NCBI RefSeq assembly: GCF_023017165.1
Contig: NZ_JALKBW010000001.1
Coordinates: 3,574,015-3,638,014 of the forward strand
Source of the DNA: Gordonia alkaliphila
GTDB taxonomy: Bacteria > Actinomycetota > Actinomycetes > Mycobacteriales > Mycobacteriaceae
Length of the DNA stretch: 64,000 bases
Direction of reading: 5' to 3'
Part shown: positions 1 through 8,579 of the stretch, piece after piece
Layout: every line of letters starts with the position of its first letter
Position numbering within the stretch: the stretch's first letter is position 1
Position numbers and translations under genes: made by a program
The notes under the pieces: model-generated
What the model saw: the letters and a program-made list of their open reading frames with translations, nothing else
Database searches by the model: none
Told to the model about the DNA's origin: nothing

Positions 1-885
1 CCAGAAGTCGGTGACGCCGTCGATCGCCGGCGCGAGTTGCTTGCGCACCTTGGCCACGGTCGGTTCGGTCCCCGGATACGACAGCACCGCGGAGTTCCCG
101 CCCGCGCTCTTCACGTCGAGCACTCGGAGACCGGGGAACGCCCACGGCGGGAGCTGCGGCGGACGGGTCGGCGCGTCCGGATCGATGTCGGCAGCGGGGA
201 TCAGTGCGCCGTCGCCGAGGAGCTTCCAGTCGTCGCCGTATCGGGCGAACGCCAAGATCTGGTCGATCTCGATCACCGGCTCGTCCACGCCGGGCCGCGA
301 CGTGCCGCCGAGCGCATAGCTCAGCGTGACGGCCGAGACCCAGGAGTCGGTACTGCCGGCCTCACTCAGCCCGATGCCGAGCGCACCGCCGATGAGGCGG
401 TCGGCACCGGTGTTCGGGGCCAGTCGGTACGTCAGCGTGCGCAGCACCAGCGGATCCCCGCGCGTCGGCGCCGGCGGCTTCGACGGGGCCGACTCGCTGG
501 ACGGGGCCGACTCGCTGGACGAGCCAGCCCCGGTCGACGGGGCCGCGGAATCGGCCGGGGTCCGACTGCTCGTGGGAGCAGGTTTCGGACCGAGGTCGGC
601 GACCGCGGTCTCCATCGAGCGCCGGAACTCCGGGGTGGCCAACGGGTCGATGAGCGCGTCGAGCTGCGCCCGATCACCGGAGGTCAGGGCTGCGCTCAGC
701 GCATCGAGCAGGCGGGTGACGCCGGCATCCCGCTGTTCCTCGTAGGCGTTCGGTGCGGTGGTGTACAGCGAGGTCGTCGACGACGGGCTCGTCGTCGGCT
801 CCGCACTGCCGCACGCCGTGACGCCTCCGACGAGGGCGGCGAGAATCACCGGGGCCGCCACGAGGCGGCGGCCGACACCCGTCAA
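1..885 (-). CDS. Putative secreted lipoprotein, 3' end outside window
   Basis: Only the first 295 codons are present; the gene runs off the left edge. It starts with TTG one base after the stop of the NlpC/P60 gene, so the two are probably co-transcribed; an in-frame GTG eight codons later is an alternative. The N-terminus has a short basic stretch (GRR), a hydrophobic segment and a lipobox-like VTAC followed by a Ser/Thr-rich linker, as in lipoproteins anchored to the outer face of the membrane. Around residues 122-135 a perfect 18-base tandem duplication gives two SSESAP repeats in a Ser/Pro linker. The rest looks like a soluble domain, but I do not recognise the family. Inference: cell-envelope function because of its operon partner. 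Confidence 0.6.
   Translation of the reverse strand, partial: MTGVGRRLVAAPVILAALVGGVTACGSAEPTTSPSSTTSLYTTAPNAYEEQRDAGVTRLLDALSAALTSGDRAQLDALIDPLATPEFRRSMETAVADLGPKPAPTSSRTPADSAAPSTGAGSSSESAPSSESAPSKPPAPTRGDPLVLRTLTYRLAPNTGADRLIGGALGIGLSEAGSTDSWVSAVTLSYALGGTSRPGVDEPVIEIDQILAFARYGDDWKLLGDGALIPAADIDPDAPTRPPQLPPWAFPGLRVLDVKSAGGNSAVLSYPGTEPTVAKVRKQLAPAIDGVTDFW
482..517. repeat. 18-bp tandem duplication in lipoprotein linker
   Basis: Two perfect adjacent copies of an 18-base unit (GACGGGGCCGACTCGCTG) lie in the lipoprotein gene and encode the repeated Ser-Glu-Ala-Pro linker. Copy number could vary between strains. Confidence 0.8.
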
Positions 886-886
886 G

Positions 887-1918
887 TCAGTACCGTCGTG
901 CGCTGTTGTACGGACCGGCCTTGTCGATCGGCACCACGGCCACCGGAACGCCGAAGGTCGAGGCGTGAATCACGTATCCGTTGCCCACGTACAGACCCAC
1001 GTGGTGGGCGTCGGGGTAATAGATGATCAGATCACCGGGCTTGATGTCCTTGCGGTCGACGGCCTTGCCGCCGGCCAGCTGCGCTTCGCTGGTACGCGGG
1101 ATGGTCTTGCCCGCCTGCTTGTAGGCCCACAGCATGAGGCCCGAGCAGTCGAATTCGTCGGGGCCGGTGGCGCCCCAGACGTACGGATCACCGACACGGC
1201 TCAGGGCGGCGTGTACCGCCACGGTCGCCGGCGAGGTGCCCTTGGGCACGGCCTTCGCGTCGAAGGAGTATTTGGGACCGCGCAGCGCGGCCAGTTCCTT
1301 ACCGGTCATCGACTTGTAGACCGCGCGCACCGCCACGGCTTCCAACTGCAGGTCCGCCTGCTTGGCCTGCAGGTCGCCGCGCTTGCGGGCGGCATCCTTG
1401 ACCGCGGTCGACGCCGCGGCGGCAGCCTGATCGGCGGTCTTCTTGGCGTTCGACGCGTCCTTCGCGATGCCCTTGATGGACTTCAGATCCGCCGCCGACT
1501 GTCGCGACAGGACCTCCAGATCGGACATGTTGTTCAGCAGATCCTGCGGCGAGTCGGAGACCAGCACCGCGTACAGCCGGTTAACGCGCGCACCGCGATA
1601 GCTGGCGCGGGCCAGGGCATCGAGCTTGGTCTGCGCCGCGCTCATCGTGGTGTTCGCCGCGTCCAGGCGGCGTTGCGCGCTCACCGAGGCTTTGCGCTGG
1701 GTCACCACCACGCCGCGCTGCTTGTCGTACTCGACCTGCGCCTTGTTCATCGCTTCCGCGGACTTCTCCGCCTGAATCGACATCTGCTTGTACCGGGCGA
1801 GTACCGACTGCGGTCCGCCCGTCGGCTCGGCGTGCACCTGGGCGGGCTGCGTCGTGGCCAAGGTCGCCGCCGCCAGCAGGGCCGCGACGAACGGAAGGGT
1901 GCGTCGTGCAACAGTCAC
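887..1918 (-). CDS. NlpC/P60 peptidoglycan endopeptidase with coiled-coil N-domain (Rv2190c-like)
   Basis: A secreted cell-wall hydrolase expected to cut D-Glu/meso-DAP bonds in peptidoglycan stem peptides. The GTG at 1918 is chosen because GGAGGAG lies eight bases upstream; it gives 343 residues with a signal peptide (hydrophobic core, Ala-rich, cleavage near VHA). A long Ala/Lys/Gln-rich helical region (about residues 35-210) should form a coiled coil, as in RipA-type enzymes. The C-terminal NlpC/P60 domain has the catalytic Cys in DCSG (about C258), the His in HHVGLYVG (about H306) and the third polar residue in HAST (about H318), so it should be active. Position next to the DnaQ-UvrC hybrid and trpD matches Rv2190c of M. 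tuberculosis. Confidence 0.88.
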   Translation of the reverse strand: MTVARRTLPFVAALLAAATLATTQPAQVHAEPTGGPQSVLARYKQMSIQAEKSAEAMNKAQVEYDKQRGVVVTQRKASVSAQRRLDAANTTMSAAQTKLDALARASYRGARVNRLYAVLVSDSPQDLLNNMSDLEVLSRQSAADLKSIKGIAKDASNAKKTADQAAAAASTAVKDAARKRGDLQAKQADLQLEAVAVRAVYKSMTGKELAALRGPKYSFDAKAVPKGTSPATVAVHAALSRVGDPYVWGATGPDEFDCSGLMLWAYKQAGKTIPRTSEAQLAGGKAVDRKDIKPGDLIIYYPDAHHVGLYVGNGYVIHASTFGVPVAVVPIDKAGPYNSARRY

Positions 1919-2006
1919 GAGAAAGTCTCCTCCAAACCACCAGAACGAGCCGTGTGCGCTCGGCACACGGCTCGTTCGGGGGGAAAGTGAAATCTTACGG
2001 CTCCGC

Positions 2007-2585
2007 TCAGTAGCGGCGGATGCCCGTCAGCGCCCAGGCCTTGACCTTGTCGCGCTTGACCGGCACACCGTAGGTCGACGAGTGCACGAACATGCCGTTG
2101 CCCGCGTAGATGCCGGCGTGGCCGCCGCCGTTGAAGATCAGGACGTCGCCGGGCTTGGCAGCCGCGAGCGAGGCCACCGGAGCGCCGCCGCCGAGCTGGC
2201 CGTAGCTGTCCCGGGGAACGGTCTTGCCTGCCTGCTTGTAGGACCAGTAGACCAGGCCCGAGCAGTCGAAGGCGCTCGGTCCGGCAGCACCGTACGAGTA
2301 CGGAGAACCGATCTTCGACTCAGCGGCGCGCAGCGCCTTCTGCGCGCGGGCCGGCTGGCTGTTGAGCACGCCGCCCTGGGGAGCGCCCTGCTTGAACTGC
2401 TGAGGAATCTGGCTGTCGTCGACACCCGGAAGGTCGAGGTCGCCCACGCCCGGGATCGAGATCGGCGCTGCATCGGCAGGCCCGGCGGCAAGCGCGAGGG
2501 CGCCGACGGCGATCGATCCAGCGATCACGGCGGTCTTGGCGGTCTTCACGGCGCCACTGGGCTTTTCGATACGGTGTTTCGCCAC
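2007..2585 (-). CDS. Short secreted NlpC/P60 endopeptidase (RipB/RipD-like)
   Basis: A 192-residue secreted protein starting at GTG 2585, with AGGAGA nine bases upstream. It has a signal peptide (hydrophobic segment near residues 18-38, ending in Ala-Asp-Ala-Ala), a short Pro/Asp/Gln linker and a C-terminal NlpC/P60 domain. The catalytic Cys is in DCSG (C108), with His in GGGHAGIYAG (about H156) and a polar third residue in HSST (about H168). It lacks the coiled-coil domain of its neighbour, so the two probably divide labour in septal or lateral wall turnover. A c-di-AMP riboswitch lies directly upstream, fitting the known link between c-di-AMP and cell-wall hydrolases in actinobacteria. The second NlpC gene follows 88 bases downstream but has its own strong ribosome-binding site. 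Confidence 0.88.
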   Translation of the reverse strand: MAKHRIEKPSGAVKTAKTAVIAGSIAVGALALAAGPADAAPISIPGVGDLDLPGVDDSQIPQQFKQGAPQGGVLNSQPARAQKALRAAESKIGSPYSYGAAGPSAFDCSGLVYWSYKQAGKTVPRDSYGQLGGGAPVASLAAAKPGDVLIFNGGGHAGIYAGNGMFVHSSTYGVPVKRDKVKAWALTGIRRY

Positions 2586-2614
2586 GGAAACGGTTCTCCT
2601 TGGTTGGTTCTCCC

Positions 2615-2765
2615 TTAACCGCCGACCGGGTTAGCTGTCGGATTCGGGCCGGAAGAGCGTGGCCCTACGCGGTGTCACCCGCGATTCACCCCGGACCCGG
2701 CGCGCGTCCTTGCGGTCGCACCCCGGAAAAGAGTGGGTCCCCGATTCGTCTTCCACGCATCCGGG
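2615..2765 (-). promoter_or_regulatory. ydaO-yuaA type c-di-AMP riboswitch
   Basis: Read on the minus strand, the leader of the short NlpC/P60 gene has the conserved blocks of this riboswitch in order: GGGGACCCAC..CCGGGG, GGGGTGAATCGCGGG, TAGGGCCACGCTCTTCC, then CCGAATCCGACAGCTAACC and GGTCGGCGG. The class binds c-di-AMP, and in Actinobacteria it commonly precedes cell-wall hydrolase and Rpf genes, switching expression off when ligand is bound. Boundaries are approximate. The switching mechanism is not evident; the element ends about 30 bases before the start codon, so either termination or occlusion of the ribosome site is possible. Confidence 0.85.
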
Positions 2766-2901
2766 AAGCCGATTAGGCGGTGTCCTTCCGATCGGCGTCC
2801 CCCGGGTTGGGGGGCAACTTCTCGGTAGGTCTCAGAAAGATTACGAAACCGGTGTGCCCGATGTCCACCGATCCGCCCACTCGACGCGGCGGCTCGGCCC
2901 C

Positions 2902-3165
2902 TCATACCGCCCGAAGATAGCCCCGCCTCCCCTCCGAGAACCCAGTGCGAACTGCGGCGATGTCGGATTTCGCGTGGCGACCTGCGGTTTCGGTGATCAG
3001 GTCGGTGGCGACCAGCACATCCACCGCGTCGGCGATCTCCCAATCCGCCGCCTCCCATTCACCATCGGGACCATAGTCCCTGGCCAGGGGTGCGAACAGC
3101 ACCTGCATCAGGCAGCCGTCGCAGGCCCGGTTCCGGGCCGGACAGGTCGCGCAGTCGATCTTCAT
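2902..3165 (-). CDS. Small Cys-rich conserved actinobacterial protein
   Basis: An 87-residue protein with ATG at 3165 and GAGAGG nine bases upstream. The N-terminus carries CATCPAR and CDGCLM, four cysteines arranged as CxxC...CxxC, a plausible zinc or iron-sulfur site. The remainder is acidic and helical and ends in a conserved-looking RRGYLRAV. I believe proteins of this size with this motif are found in many Mycobacteriales, but no function is known to me. It is transcribed towards the NlpC genes, yet the riboswitch leader separates it from them, so it is probably its own unit, divergent from the DnaQ-UvrC gene. Confidence 0.72.
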   Translation of the reverse strand: MKIDCATCPARNRACDGCLMQVLFAPLARDYGPDGEWEAADWEIADAVDVLVATDLITETAGRHAKSDIAAVRTGFSEGRRGYLRAV

Positions 3166-3328
3166 TGTGATCTACCTCTCATCCCACTGTCGGGCCGCTC
3201 AGATTGTCAGTTTCGCGGCCGAATCGGTCGTCGTGTCGCGCCGGAAGGCTCAACGTCGACTGCAGGGTAAAGCGAACCCCCGACAGATACCGCCGGCGGA
3301 CCGCGCGATTCTTGTCGGAAGCTCGAAC

Positions 3329-3334
3329 TAATGT
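3329..3334 (+). promoter_or_regulatory. Putative -10 element, leaderless start of DnaQ-UvrC gene
   Basis: TAATGT lies six bases before the ATG at 3341 and no Shine-Dalgarno sequence is visible, which fits leaderless transcription. Confidence 0.55.
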
Positions 3335-3340
3335 GCGGTC

Positions 3341-5044
3341 ATGGTTCAGTTGAGTTTCGCCGACCTTCCCGGGGACGAGGCGTTCGCCTCGACCTCGCTC
3401 GCCGACCTCACCCTGGTCGTCGTCGACCTCGAGACCACCGGCGGCAGCCCGGACAACGACGCGATCACCGAGATCGGTGCGGTCAAGATCCGCGGCGGCG
3501 AGATCCTCGGCGAGTTCGGCACTCTCGTCGATCCGGGCCGGAGCATTCCGCCGCAGATCGTCACCCTCACCGGCATCACGTCCGCGATGGTGCACAATGC
3601 TCCGCGCATCGAGGAGGTGCTGCCCTCCTTCTTCGAATTCGCGCGCGGCGCCGTCCTCGTCGCGCACAACGCCCGATTCGACGTCGGCTTCCTGAAACGG
3701 GCAGCCGCCCGCCAGCACCTCCCCTGGCCGTTTCCGGCGGCGTTGTGCACGGTCGCGATGGCCCGCCGGATTCTCACCCGCCAGGAGGCTCCGACGGTCA
3801 AGCTCAGTGCCCTGGCCGAACTGTTCGACGTCACGGTGCGACCCACTCACCGGGCGCTCGACGACGCCCGCGCCACCGTGGAGGTCTTCCACCATCTGCT
3901 CGAGCGGGTCGGCAATCAGGATGTCCGCACCTATCGCGATCTCACGGACTATCTGCCGCGGTGCACGCCCGCGCTGCGCGCCAAGCGGTCGCTGGCCGAC
4001 GGGCTCCCCGACCGCCCCGGGGTCTATCTGTTCCGCGGTCCGGACGACGAGGTCCTCTATATAGGGACCGCGGTGAATCTGCGGCGCCGCGTGGGGAGCT
4101 ACTTCACCGGCGCCGACACCCGGGCCCGGATGGCGCAGATGGTGAGTCTCGCCGAGCGGGTGGACCACATCGAGTGCGCCCACGCCCTCGAGGCCGGCGT
4201 GCGGGAGCTGACCTTGATCGCCGCACACAAGCCGACCTTCAATCGACGCTCGGCCAATCCGCACCGCGGCTGGTGGATCACTCTCACCGGCGAGCAGGCC
4301 CCGCGGTTGAAGGTCAGTCGCACTCCGAGCGAGGTCTGCTTCGGTCCGGTGTCCGGCCGGGCGGTGGCCGCCGAGATCGCCGCGTCGCTCACCGAGGCCG
4401 CCGCGAACCCGGACCAGTTGCGCGAGTTGCTCGCGGGCCGCTCCGACGACGTCCTGGAAGCCTTGACGCAGCGCCTCGCCGAGCTGGCCGAGGCACGACG
4501 CTTCGAGACCGCCGCGCGCGCTCGGGACGCATTGGCGGCCACCATCGACGCGCTGGCCCGCTGTCAGCGCCTGTCGGCGATCGCCTGCCTGGCCGAGCTC
4601 GTCCTCGCCCGGCCCGCCGAGGGCGGCGGGTGGGAGTTCGCCGTCGTGCGGCACGGCCGTCTCGCCGGAGCGGGGTGTGCGCCGCGCGACGTGCCGCCGA
4701 TGCCGGTGGTGGCGACCCTGGTCGCCGGGGCCCAGCACATTCCACCGCCGGAATCCTCGGCCGGCCCCCTCGCCGGCGCCCCGCCGGAAGAAGTGGCACT
4801 CATCGCGAAGTGGATCGGCGAACCCGGCACCCGCCTGGTGTCCGTGGACGGCGAGCTGAGCTCGCCGCTCGCGGCGGCCGAACGTCGTCGACAGTTCACC
4901 CGGGCCGCCCGCGAGGCCCGCACGCTGGCGCGCGACTCTCGTTTAGGCTCAGAGCATGATCACCGCCATCGTCCTCATCGGAGCCGACATTCATCAGATC
5001 CCGGAGACCGCACAGGCCGTCGCCGACATCCCGGGCGTCACTGA
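3341..5044 (+). CDS. DEDDh 3'-5' exonuclease / UvrC-like GIY-YIG nuclease hybrid (Rv2191-like)
   Basis: A 567-residue two-domain protein. The N-terminal DnaQ-like exonuclease (about residues 25-190) has the first DEDD motif VVDLETTGG, the second in HNARFDVGFL and the last in HRALDDARAT. A GIY-YIG domain follows (about 215-300), with PGVYLFRG and VLYIGTAVNLRRRV as in UvrC, then a UvrB/UvrC-type helical segment (AEARRFETAARARD). It lacks the UvrC RNase H and HhH domains, so it is a Cho-like incision enzyme fused to an exonuclease, likely acting in DNA repair. The last ~30 residues overlap the next gene by 89 bases and look poorly conserved, so the natural C-terminus may be uncertain. Confidence 0.85.
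   Translation: MVQLSFADLPGDEAFASTSLADLTLVVVDLETTGGSPDNDAITEIGAVKIRGGEILGEFGTLVDPGRSIPPQIVTLTGITSAMVHNAPRIEEVLPSFFEFARGAVLVAHNARFDVGFLKRAAARQHLPWPFPAALCTVAMARRILTRQEAPTVKLSALAELFDVTVRPTHRALDDARATVEVFHHLLERVGNQDVRTYRDLTDYLPRCTPALRAKRSLADGLPDRPGVYLFRGPDDEVLYIGTAVNLRRRVGSYFTGADTRARMAQMVSLAERVDHIECAHALEAGVRELTLIAAHKPTFNRRSANPHRGWWITLTGEQAPRLKVSRTPSEVCFGPVSGRAVAAEIAASLTEAAANPDQLRELLAGRSDDVLEALTQRLAELAEARRFETAARARDALAATIDALARCQRLSAIACLAELVLARPAEGGGWEFAVVRHGRLAGAGCAPRDVPPMPVVATLVAGAQHIPPPESSAGPLAGAPPEEVALIAKWIGEPGTRLVSVDGELSSPLAAAERRRQFTRAAREARTLARDSRLGSEHDHRHRPHRSRHSSDPGDRTGRRRHPGRH
4944..4949 (+). promoter_or_regulatory. Putative -10 element, leaderless start of RAM-domain gene
   Basis: TAGGCT is six bases before the ATG at 4956, inside the 3' end of the preceding gene, with no Shine-Dalgarno sequence. 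Confidence 0.5.
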
Positions 5045-5234
5045 GGTGTACTCGTGCGCTGGCGATGTCGACCTGATCGCCAAGGTCCGGGTGCGCGATC
5101 ACGATCAGATCGCCGACGTGGTGACCGGCCGGATCAACCGGCTGCCGGGCGTCCAGCGCAGCGCGACACACATCGCCTTCCGCAGCTATTCCAGCTCGGA
5201 GGTGGAAGGCGGCTTCTCCATCGGGGAGGAGTGA
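4956..5234 (+). CDS. Stand-alone Lrp/AsnC ligand-binding (RAM) domain protein
   Basis: A 92-residue protein consisting only of the alpha-beta RAM domain of Lrp/AsnC regulators, with no helix-turn-helix. Typical features are the start MITAIVLIGAD, the central PGVTEVYSCAGDVDLIAKV and the closing PGVQRSATHIAFRSYS. Such stand-alone domains form octameric rings that bind amino acids and may modulate full-length Lrp proteins. The gene is convergent with trpD, only three bases from its stop codon; an amino-acid link to tryptophan synthesis is tempting but is inference. Confidence 0.85.
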   Translation: MITAIVLIGADIHQIPETAQAVADIPGVTEVYSCAGDVDLIAKVRVRDHDQIADVVTGRINRLPGVQRSATHIAFRSYSSSEVEGGFSIGEE

Positions 5235-5237
5235 GGC

Positions 5238-6332
5238 CTACTCCGCGAGCGAGGAACTCAGCGCGGCCCAGGCGTCCAGGCGCGCGGCCGCGGCACCCGA
5301 GTCCAGCACCTGACCCACCCGAACCGCCGCCGCACGCAGCGCCTCGGTGAACTCGGCCTGTGTGAAGAGGCGATCCTGTTCGAAGGCCACCAGCGCGGCC
5401 GCCGCGTTCAGAGTCACCGAGTCGCGGACCGGTCCCACCGCTCCGCCGAACAGGTCGCGAGCCACCTGCGCGTTCACTTGGGCGTCGCCACCCTGCAGCG
5501 CGGCCAGCTCCACCAGTTCGATACCCAGATCGGTCGGATCCACCGTCAGTTCGCGGACCTCGCCGTCGAACACCTGCCACACCGACGACGTCGTCGTGGT
5601 GGTCAGCTCGTCCAGACCGTCGTCGCCGCGCACCACCAGCACGCGATTGCCGCGTCCGGCGAAGGTCTCCGCCAGCGTCGGTGCGAGGTCGGCGAACGCG
5701 CACCCGATCAGCCCGGCCGGCGGTGCCGCCGGATTGGTCAGCGGCCCCAGCACGTTGAAGACCGTCGGAATACCGATCTGCTTGCGCGGCGGGCCGGTGA
5801 ACCGGAACGCCGGATGGAAGACGGGCGCGAAGCAGAATCCGATCCCGACCTCGCGCAGGCACTTCTCCACCGCGTCGGGACCGAGATTGATCGCCACCCC
5901 GAGCGCCTCGAGCACGTCGGCGCCACCGCTCTTGGACGACGCGGCACGGTTGCCATGCTTGATCACCGGCACGCCCGCCGCTGCGACGACGATCGACGTC
6001 ATCGTCGAGATGTTCACCGTGTGCGAACGATCACCGCCGGTGCCGACGATGTCCAACGCGTCCTCCGAGGTCTGCACCCGATTGGCCATGGACAGCATGG
6101 TGTCGGCCAGGCCGCGCAGTTCGTCGGCCGCCGCGCCCTTCATCTTGACGCCGACGCCGAAGGCCGCGATCTGCGCACCGGTCGCCGCGTCGGACATGAT
6201 CTCGCGCATCGCCCAACCGGCTTCTGCTGCGGACAGATCGAATCCGTCGGTCACCTTGCCCAACACGGCGGGCCAGGTGAACGCGACCGGCGAGGACGGT
6301 GCGGACTGGGGAGCGGCATTCTCAGAACTCAC
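5238..6332 (-). CDS. trpD: Anthranilate phosphoribosyltransferase
   Basis: TrpD transfers the phosphoribosyl group of PRPP to anthranilate, the second step of tryptophan synthesis. The 364-residue reading (GTG at 6332) is close to the usual ~350-370. It contains the PRPP-binding DIVGTGGDRSHTVNIST, HGNRAASSKSGGADVLEALG, the RxxxGP region FTGPPRKQIGIPTVFNVLGP, and RVLVVRGDDGLDE. The start overlaps the stop of the upstream hypothetical gene in a GTGA arrangement, so the two are translationally coupled. Other trp genes are not in the window; a detached trpD next to the cytochrome genes is also the arrangement in M. tuberculosis (Rv2192c). Confidence 0.95.
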   Translation of the reverse strand: MSSENAAPQSAPSSPVAFTWPAVLGKVTDGFDLSAAEAGWAMREIMSDAATGAQIAAFGVGVKMKGAAADELRGLADTMLSMANRVQTSEDALDIVGTGGDRSHTVNISTMTSIVVAAAGVPVIKHGNRAASSKSGGADVLEALGVAINLGPDAVEKCLREVGIGFCFAPVFHPAFRFTGPPRKQIGIPTVFNVLGPLTNPAAPPAGLIGCAFADLAPTLAETFAGRGNRVLVVRGDDGLDELTTTTTSSVWQVFDGEVRELTVDPTDLGIELVELAALQGGDAQVNAQVARDLFGGAVGPVRDSVTLNAAAALVAFEQDRLFTQAEFTEALRAAAVRVGQVLDSGAAAARLDAWAALSSSLAE

Positions 6333-6754
6333 TCCGTCACAGTAGCGACCGACGCCGGCGCCAGTACCGCCCAACCACCGAAGGCACCGCCGGACCGTGC
6401 CGTCATCGAACTCAGCAACGCACGTTCGGCGGACACGCTGCGCGCGTCGATCTTCTGCAACCGCGCCACCGCGACCGCCACCGCACCGTCCGGGGCGATC
6501 GGATCCGACGACAACGCGGGAGCGTGCACGTATCCGTCGACGGCGCACCGGCGGACGAACTCCTCCGCCGCGTCACCGGGCACCACTGCCACATGCCGCA
6601 GCAACAGTTCGTCGACACCTCCGATCGCGGCCTCGGCCAACACCGAGGATGCCGAGGCGGTTTCGTCCTCGCATCGCGTCAGGACCCGAGCACCCACCAG
6701 CTCCGCTTCGACATCCCTCGGCGCCCGCGACTTCTTCCACCACTTACGCACCAT
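6329..6754 (-). CDS. Conserved hypothetical protein coupled to trpD
   Basis: A 141-residue protein with no recognised domain. The ATG at 6754 is chosen because AAGGAG precedes it by six bases; an upstream in-frame ATG (6772) lacks such a site. The start is basic (VRKWWKKSR), followed by an Ala/Val-rich alternating region with a single Cys-containing RRCAVDGY. Composition is that of a compact cytoplasmic alpha/beta protein. Its stop overlaps the trpD start by four bases, and it is divergent from ctaE across about 230 bases. Function unknown. Confidence 0.6.
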   Translation of the reverse strand: MVRKWWKKSRAPRDVEAELVGARVLTRCEDETASASSVLAEAAIGGVDELLLRHVAVVPGDAAEEFVRRCAVDGYVHAPALSSDPIAPDGAVAVAVARLQKIDARSVSAERALLSSMTARSGGAFGGWAVLAPASVATVTE

Positions 6755-6983
6755 CTGCCACTCCTTAAACACCGGGCGTTCCCCAGCGCACCTTCAGGCT
6801 CGTCTCAGCCGGACACGACATCATGAGCATGCATGCGTGAACAGCGGACAACCACTGGAAATTCCGCCGAGACACGCCGAGCAACCCACAACGTAACAGC
6901 CCTGACCTGCACCGACAGAACTACTTCGGACCAATTTGGGACCCGAGTGGTCATCGCTTACTACGAACCGTCATACTTCTCAT

Positions 6984-7592
6984 GTGACTAGCGCCGTGGG
7001 TACCCCAGGAACCGCCATGACCTCGCGCGTGCATTCGCTGAACCGACCGAACATGGTCAGCGTCGGCACCATCGTGTGGTTGTCGAGCGAGTTGATGTTT
7101 TTTGCCGGCTTGTTCGCGATGTATTTCGTCGCGAGAGCCAATTCCGTCGAGTGGCCTCAACAGCCCGCTCACCTCAATCTTTGGCTTGCCATCCCGGTGA
7201 CGTCCGTGCTGATTCTCAGCTCCGTCACCTGCCAGATGGGCGTCTTCGCCGCCGAGAAGGGCGACGTCTTCGGACTTCGCCGCTGGTACACCCTCACCTT
7301 GCTGATGGGCGCCTTCTTCGTCGCCGGCCAGGCATACGAGTACTTCGCACTCGTCGGCGAGGGCGTGACGCTCTCGTCGTCGTCGTACGGCTCGGTCTTC
7401 TACATGGCGACCGGCTTCCACGGATTGCACGTGATCGGCGGTCTGCTCGCGTTCGTCGTCTTGCTCGTTCGAACTCGACTTTCCAAATTCACTCCCGCAC
7501 AGGCCACCGCCGCGATCGTCGTGTCGTACTACTGGCACTTCGTCGACGTGGTCTGGATCGCCCTGTTCGTGGTCATTTACTTCGTGCAGTAG
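6984..7592 (+). CDS. ctaE: Cytochrome c oxidase subunit III
   Basis: Subunit III of the aa3-type oxidase in the actinobacterial bcc-aa3 supercomplex. The GTG at 6984 gives 202 residues beginning (M)[10 protein letters not shown], which matches the start of M. tuberculosis CtaE; an internal ATG at 7020 is less likely. Five transmembrane helices are apparent, with the family signatures [40 protein letters not shown] and [14 protein letters not shown]. It heads the ctaE-qcrC-qcrA-qcrB operon, 48 bases before qcrC. The catalytic subunit ctaD is not in the window. Confidence 0.97.
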   Translation: MTSAVGTPGTAMTSRVHSLNRPNMVSVGTIVWLSSELMFFAGLFAMYFVARANSVEWPQQPAHLNLWLAIPVTSVLILSSVTCQMGVFAAEKGDVFGLRRWYTLTLLMGAFFVAGQAYEYFALVGEGVTLSSSSYGSVFYMATGFHGLHVIGGLLAFVVLLVRTRLSKFTPAQATAAIVVSYYWHFVDVVWIALFVVIYFVQ

Positions 7593-7640
7593 CCCTCGGC
7601 GGCCGCTGAAACAGTCCAATCGCTTAGTAGAGAGACACCG

Positions 7641-8579
7641 ATGAGATCATCTCCACCGAGTTCGTCGCAGCCGCTCGACGGCGACGATGCCTCCAACGAG
7701 CGCGTCACTACCGCCGGCACCGCAACGAAGGACGCGCGCACCAGCCGCTCGCGTCGTAAGTTGCGCCGCCGTGCGAGCGCGACCGCCTTCCTGTTGTTCG
7801 GCCTCGTCGCTTCCGGCCTGCTCGCCGGACTGCTGACCCCCGAGCCCCAGGTCGCCACGGCCGAGCCCACGTCCGCCGAACTGGTGGCCGCAGGCAAGCA
7901 GCTGTACGACAACTCCTGCGTCACCTGCCACGGCGTCAACCTCGAGGGCGTGCCGGATCGCGGCCCCACCCTCCTGGGTGTCGGCGACGCGTCGGTGTAC
8001 TTCCAGGTCTCCACCGGCCGCATGCCCGCCGCCCGCGGCGAGGCACAGGTCAAGCGCAAGACCAGCAAGTTCACCCAGTCCCAGATCGACCAGCTCGGCG
8101 CCTACATCCAGGCGATGGGCGGCGGTCCCCGGACGATGTACGCGACCACCGAGAACGGTGACGTCAAGCGCGACGAGAACGGCATGCCGGTCTTGGCCAT
8201 GGGCGAACTGCGCGGCAACGACCTCGGTCGCGGCTCCGAGCTGTTCCGCCTGAACTGCGCCTCCTGCCACAACTTCACCGGTCGTGGCGGCGCCCTCTCG
8301 AGCGGTAAGTTCGCTCCCTCTCTGTCGGGCGTCAACGAGCAGCAGCTCTACACGGCCATGCTCACCGGCCCGCAGAACATGCCCAAGTTCTCCAACCGTC
8401 AGCTGTCGGTCGAAGAGAAGAAGGACATCATCGGCTTCATCCGCTACGCAGACACCTCGAACCCGATCGGTGGCTTCGGCCTCGGCGGCTTCGGCCCCGC
8501 CTCGGAAGGCGTGGTCATGTGGGTCGTCGGTATCAGCGCGGTCGTCGCCGGTGCGATGTGGATTGGATCCCGAAATTGA
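7641..8579 (+). CDS. qcrC: Diheme cytochrome c subunit of menaquinol-cytochrome c reductase
   Basis: Membrane-anchored diheme cytochrome cc of the actinobacterial bc1 complex. The first heme motif is CVTCH (C93, C96, H97) and the second CASCH (C206, C209, H210). An N-terminal transmembrane segment lies near residues 48-65 and a C-terminal anchor near residues 290-308, leaving the heme domains outside the membrane. The two hemes replace a soluble cytochrome c and pass electrons directly to the oxidase. The stop overlaps the proposed qcrA start. Confidence 0.97.
   Translation: MRSSPPSSSQPLDGDDASNERVTTAGTATKDARTSRSRRKLRRRASATAFLLFGLVASGLLAGLLTPEPQVATAEPTSAELVAAGKQLYDNSCVTCHGVNLEGVPDRGPTLLGVGDASVYFQVSTGRMPAARGEAQVKRKTSKFTQSQIDQLGAYIQAMGGGPRTMYATTENGDVKRDENGMPVLAMGELRGNDLGRGSELFRLNCASCHNFTGRGGALSSGKFAPSLSGVNEQQLYTAMLTGPQNMPKFSNRQLSVEEKKDIIGFIRYADTSNPIGGFGLGGFGPASEGVVMWVVGISAVVAGAMWIGSRN

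Noticed and set aside
37..1990. Long plus-strand open frames over 37-1026 and 758-1990
   Set aside because: They are Arg/Gly/His-rich antisense shadows of the lipoprotein and NlpC/P60 genes, with no domains and poor start sites.
3179..4738. 519-codon minus-strand frame opposite the DnaQ-UvrC gene
   Set aside because: Antisense frame in high-GC DNA; the plus-strand gene has clear DEDDh and GIY-YIG motifs.
6773..6983. GlxR/Crp or other operator upstream of ctaE
   Set aside because: No TGTGA-N6-TCACA or similar palindrome could be seen in the gap.
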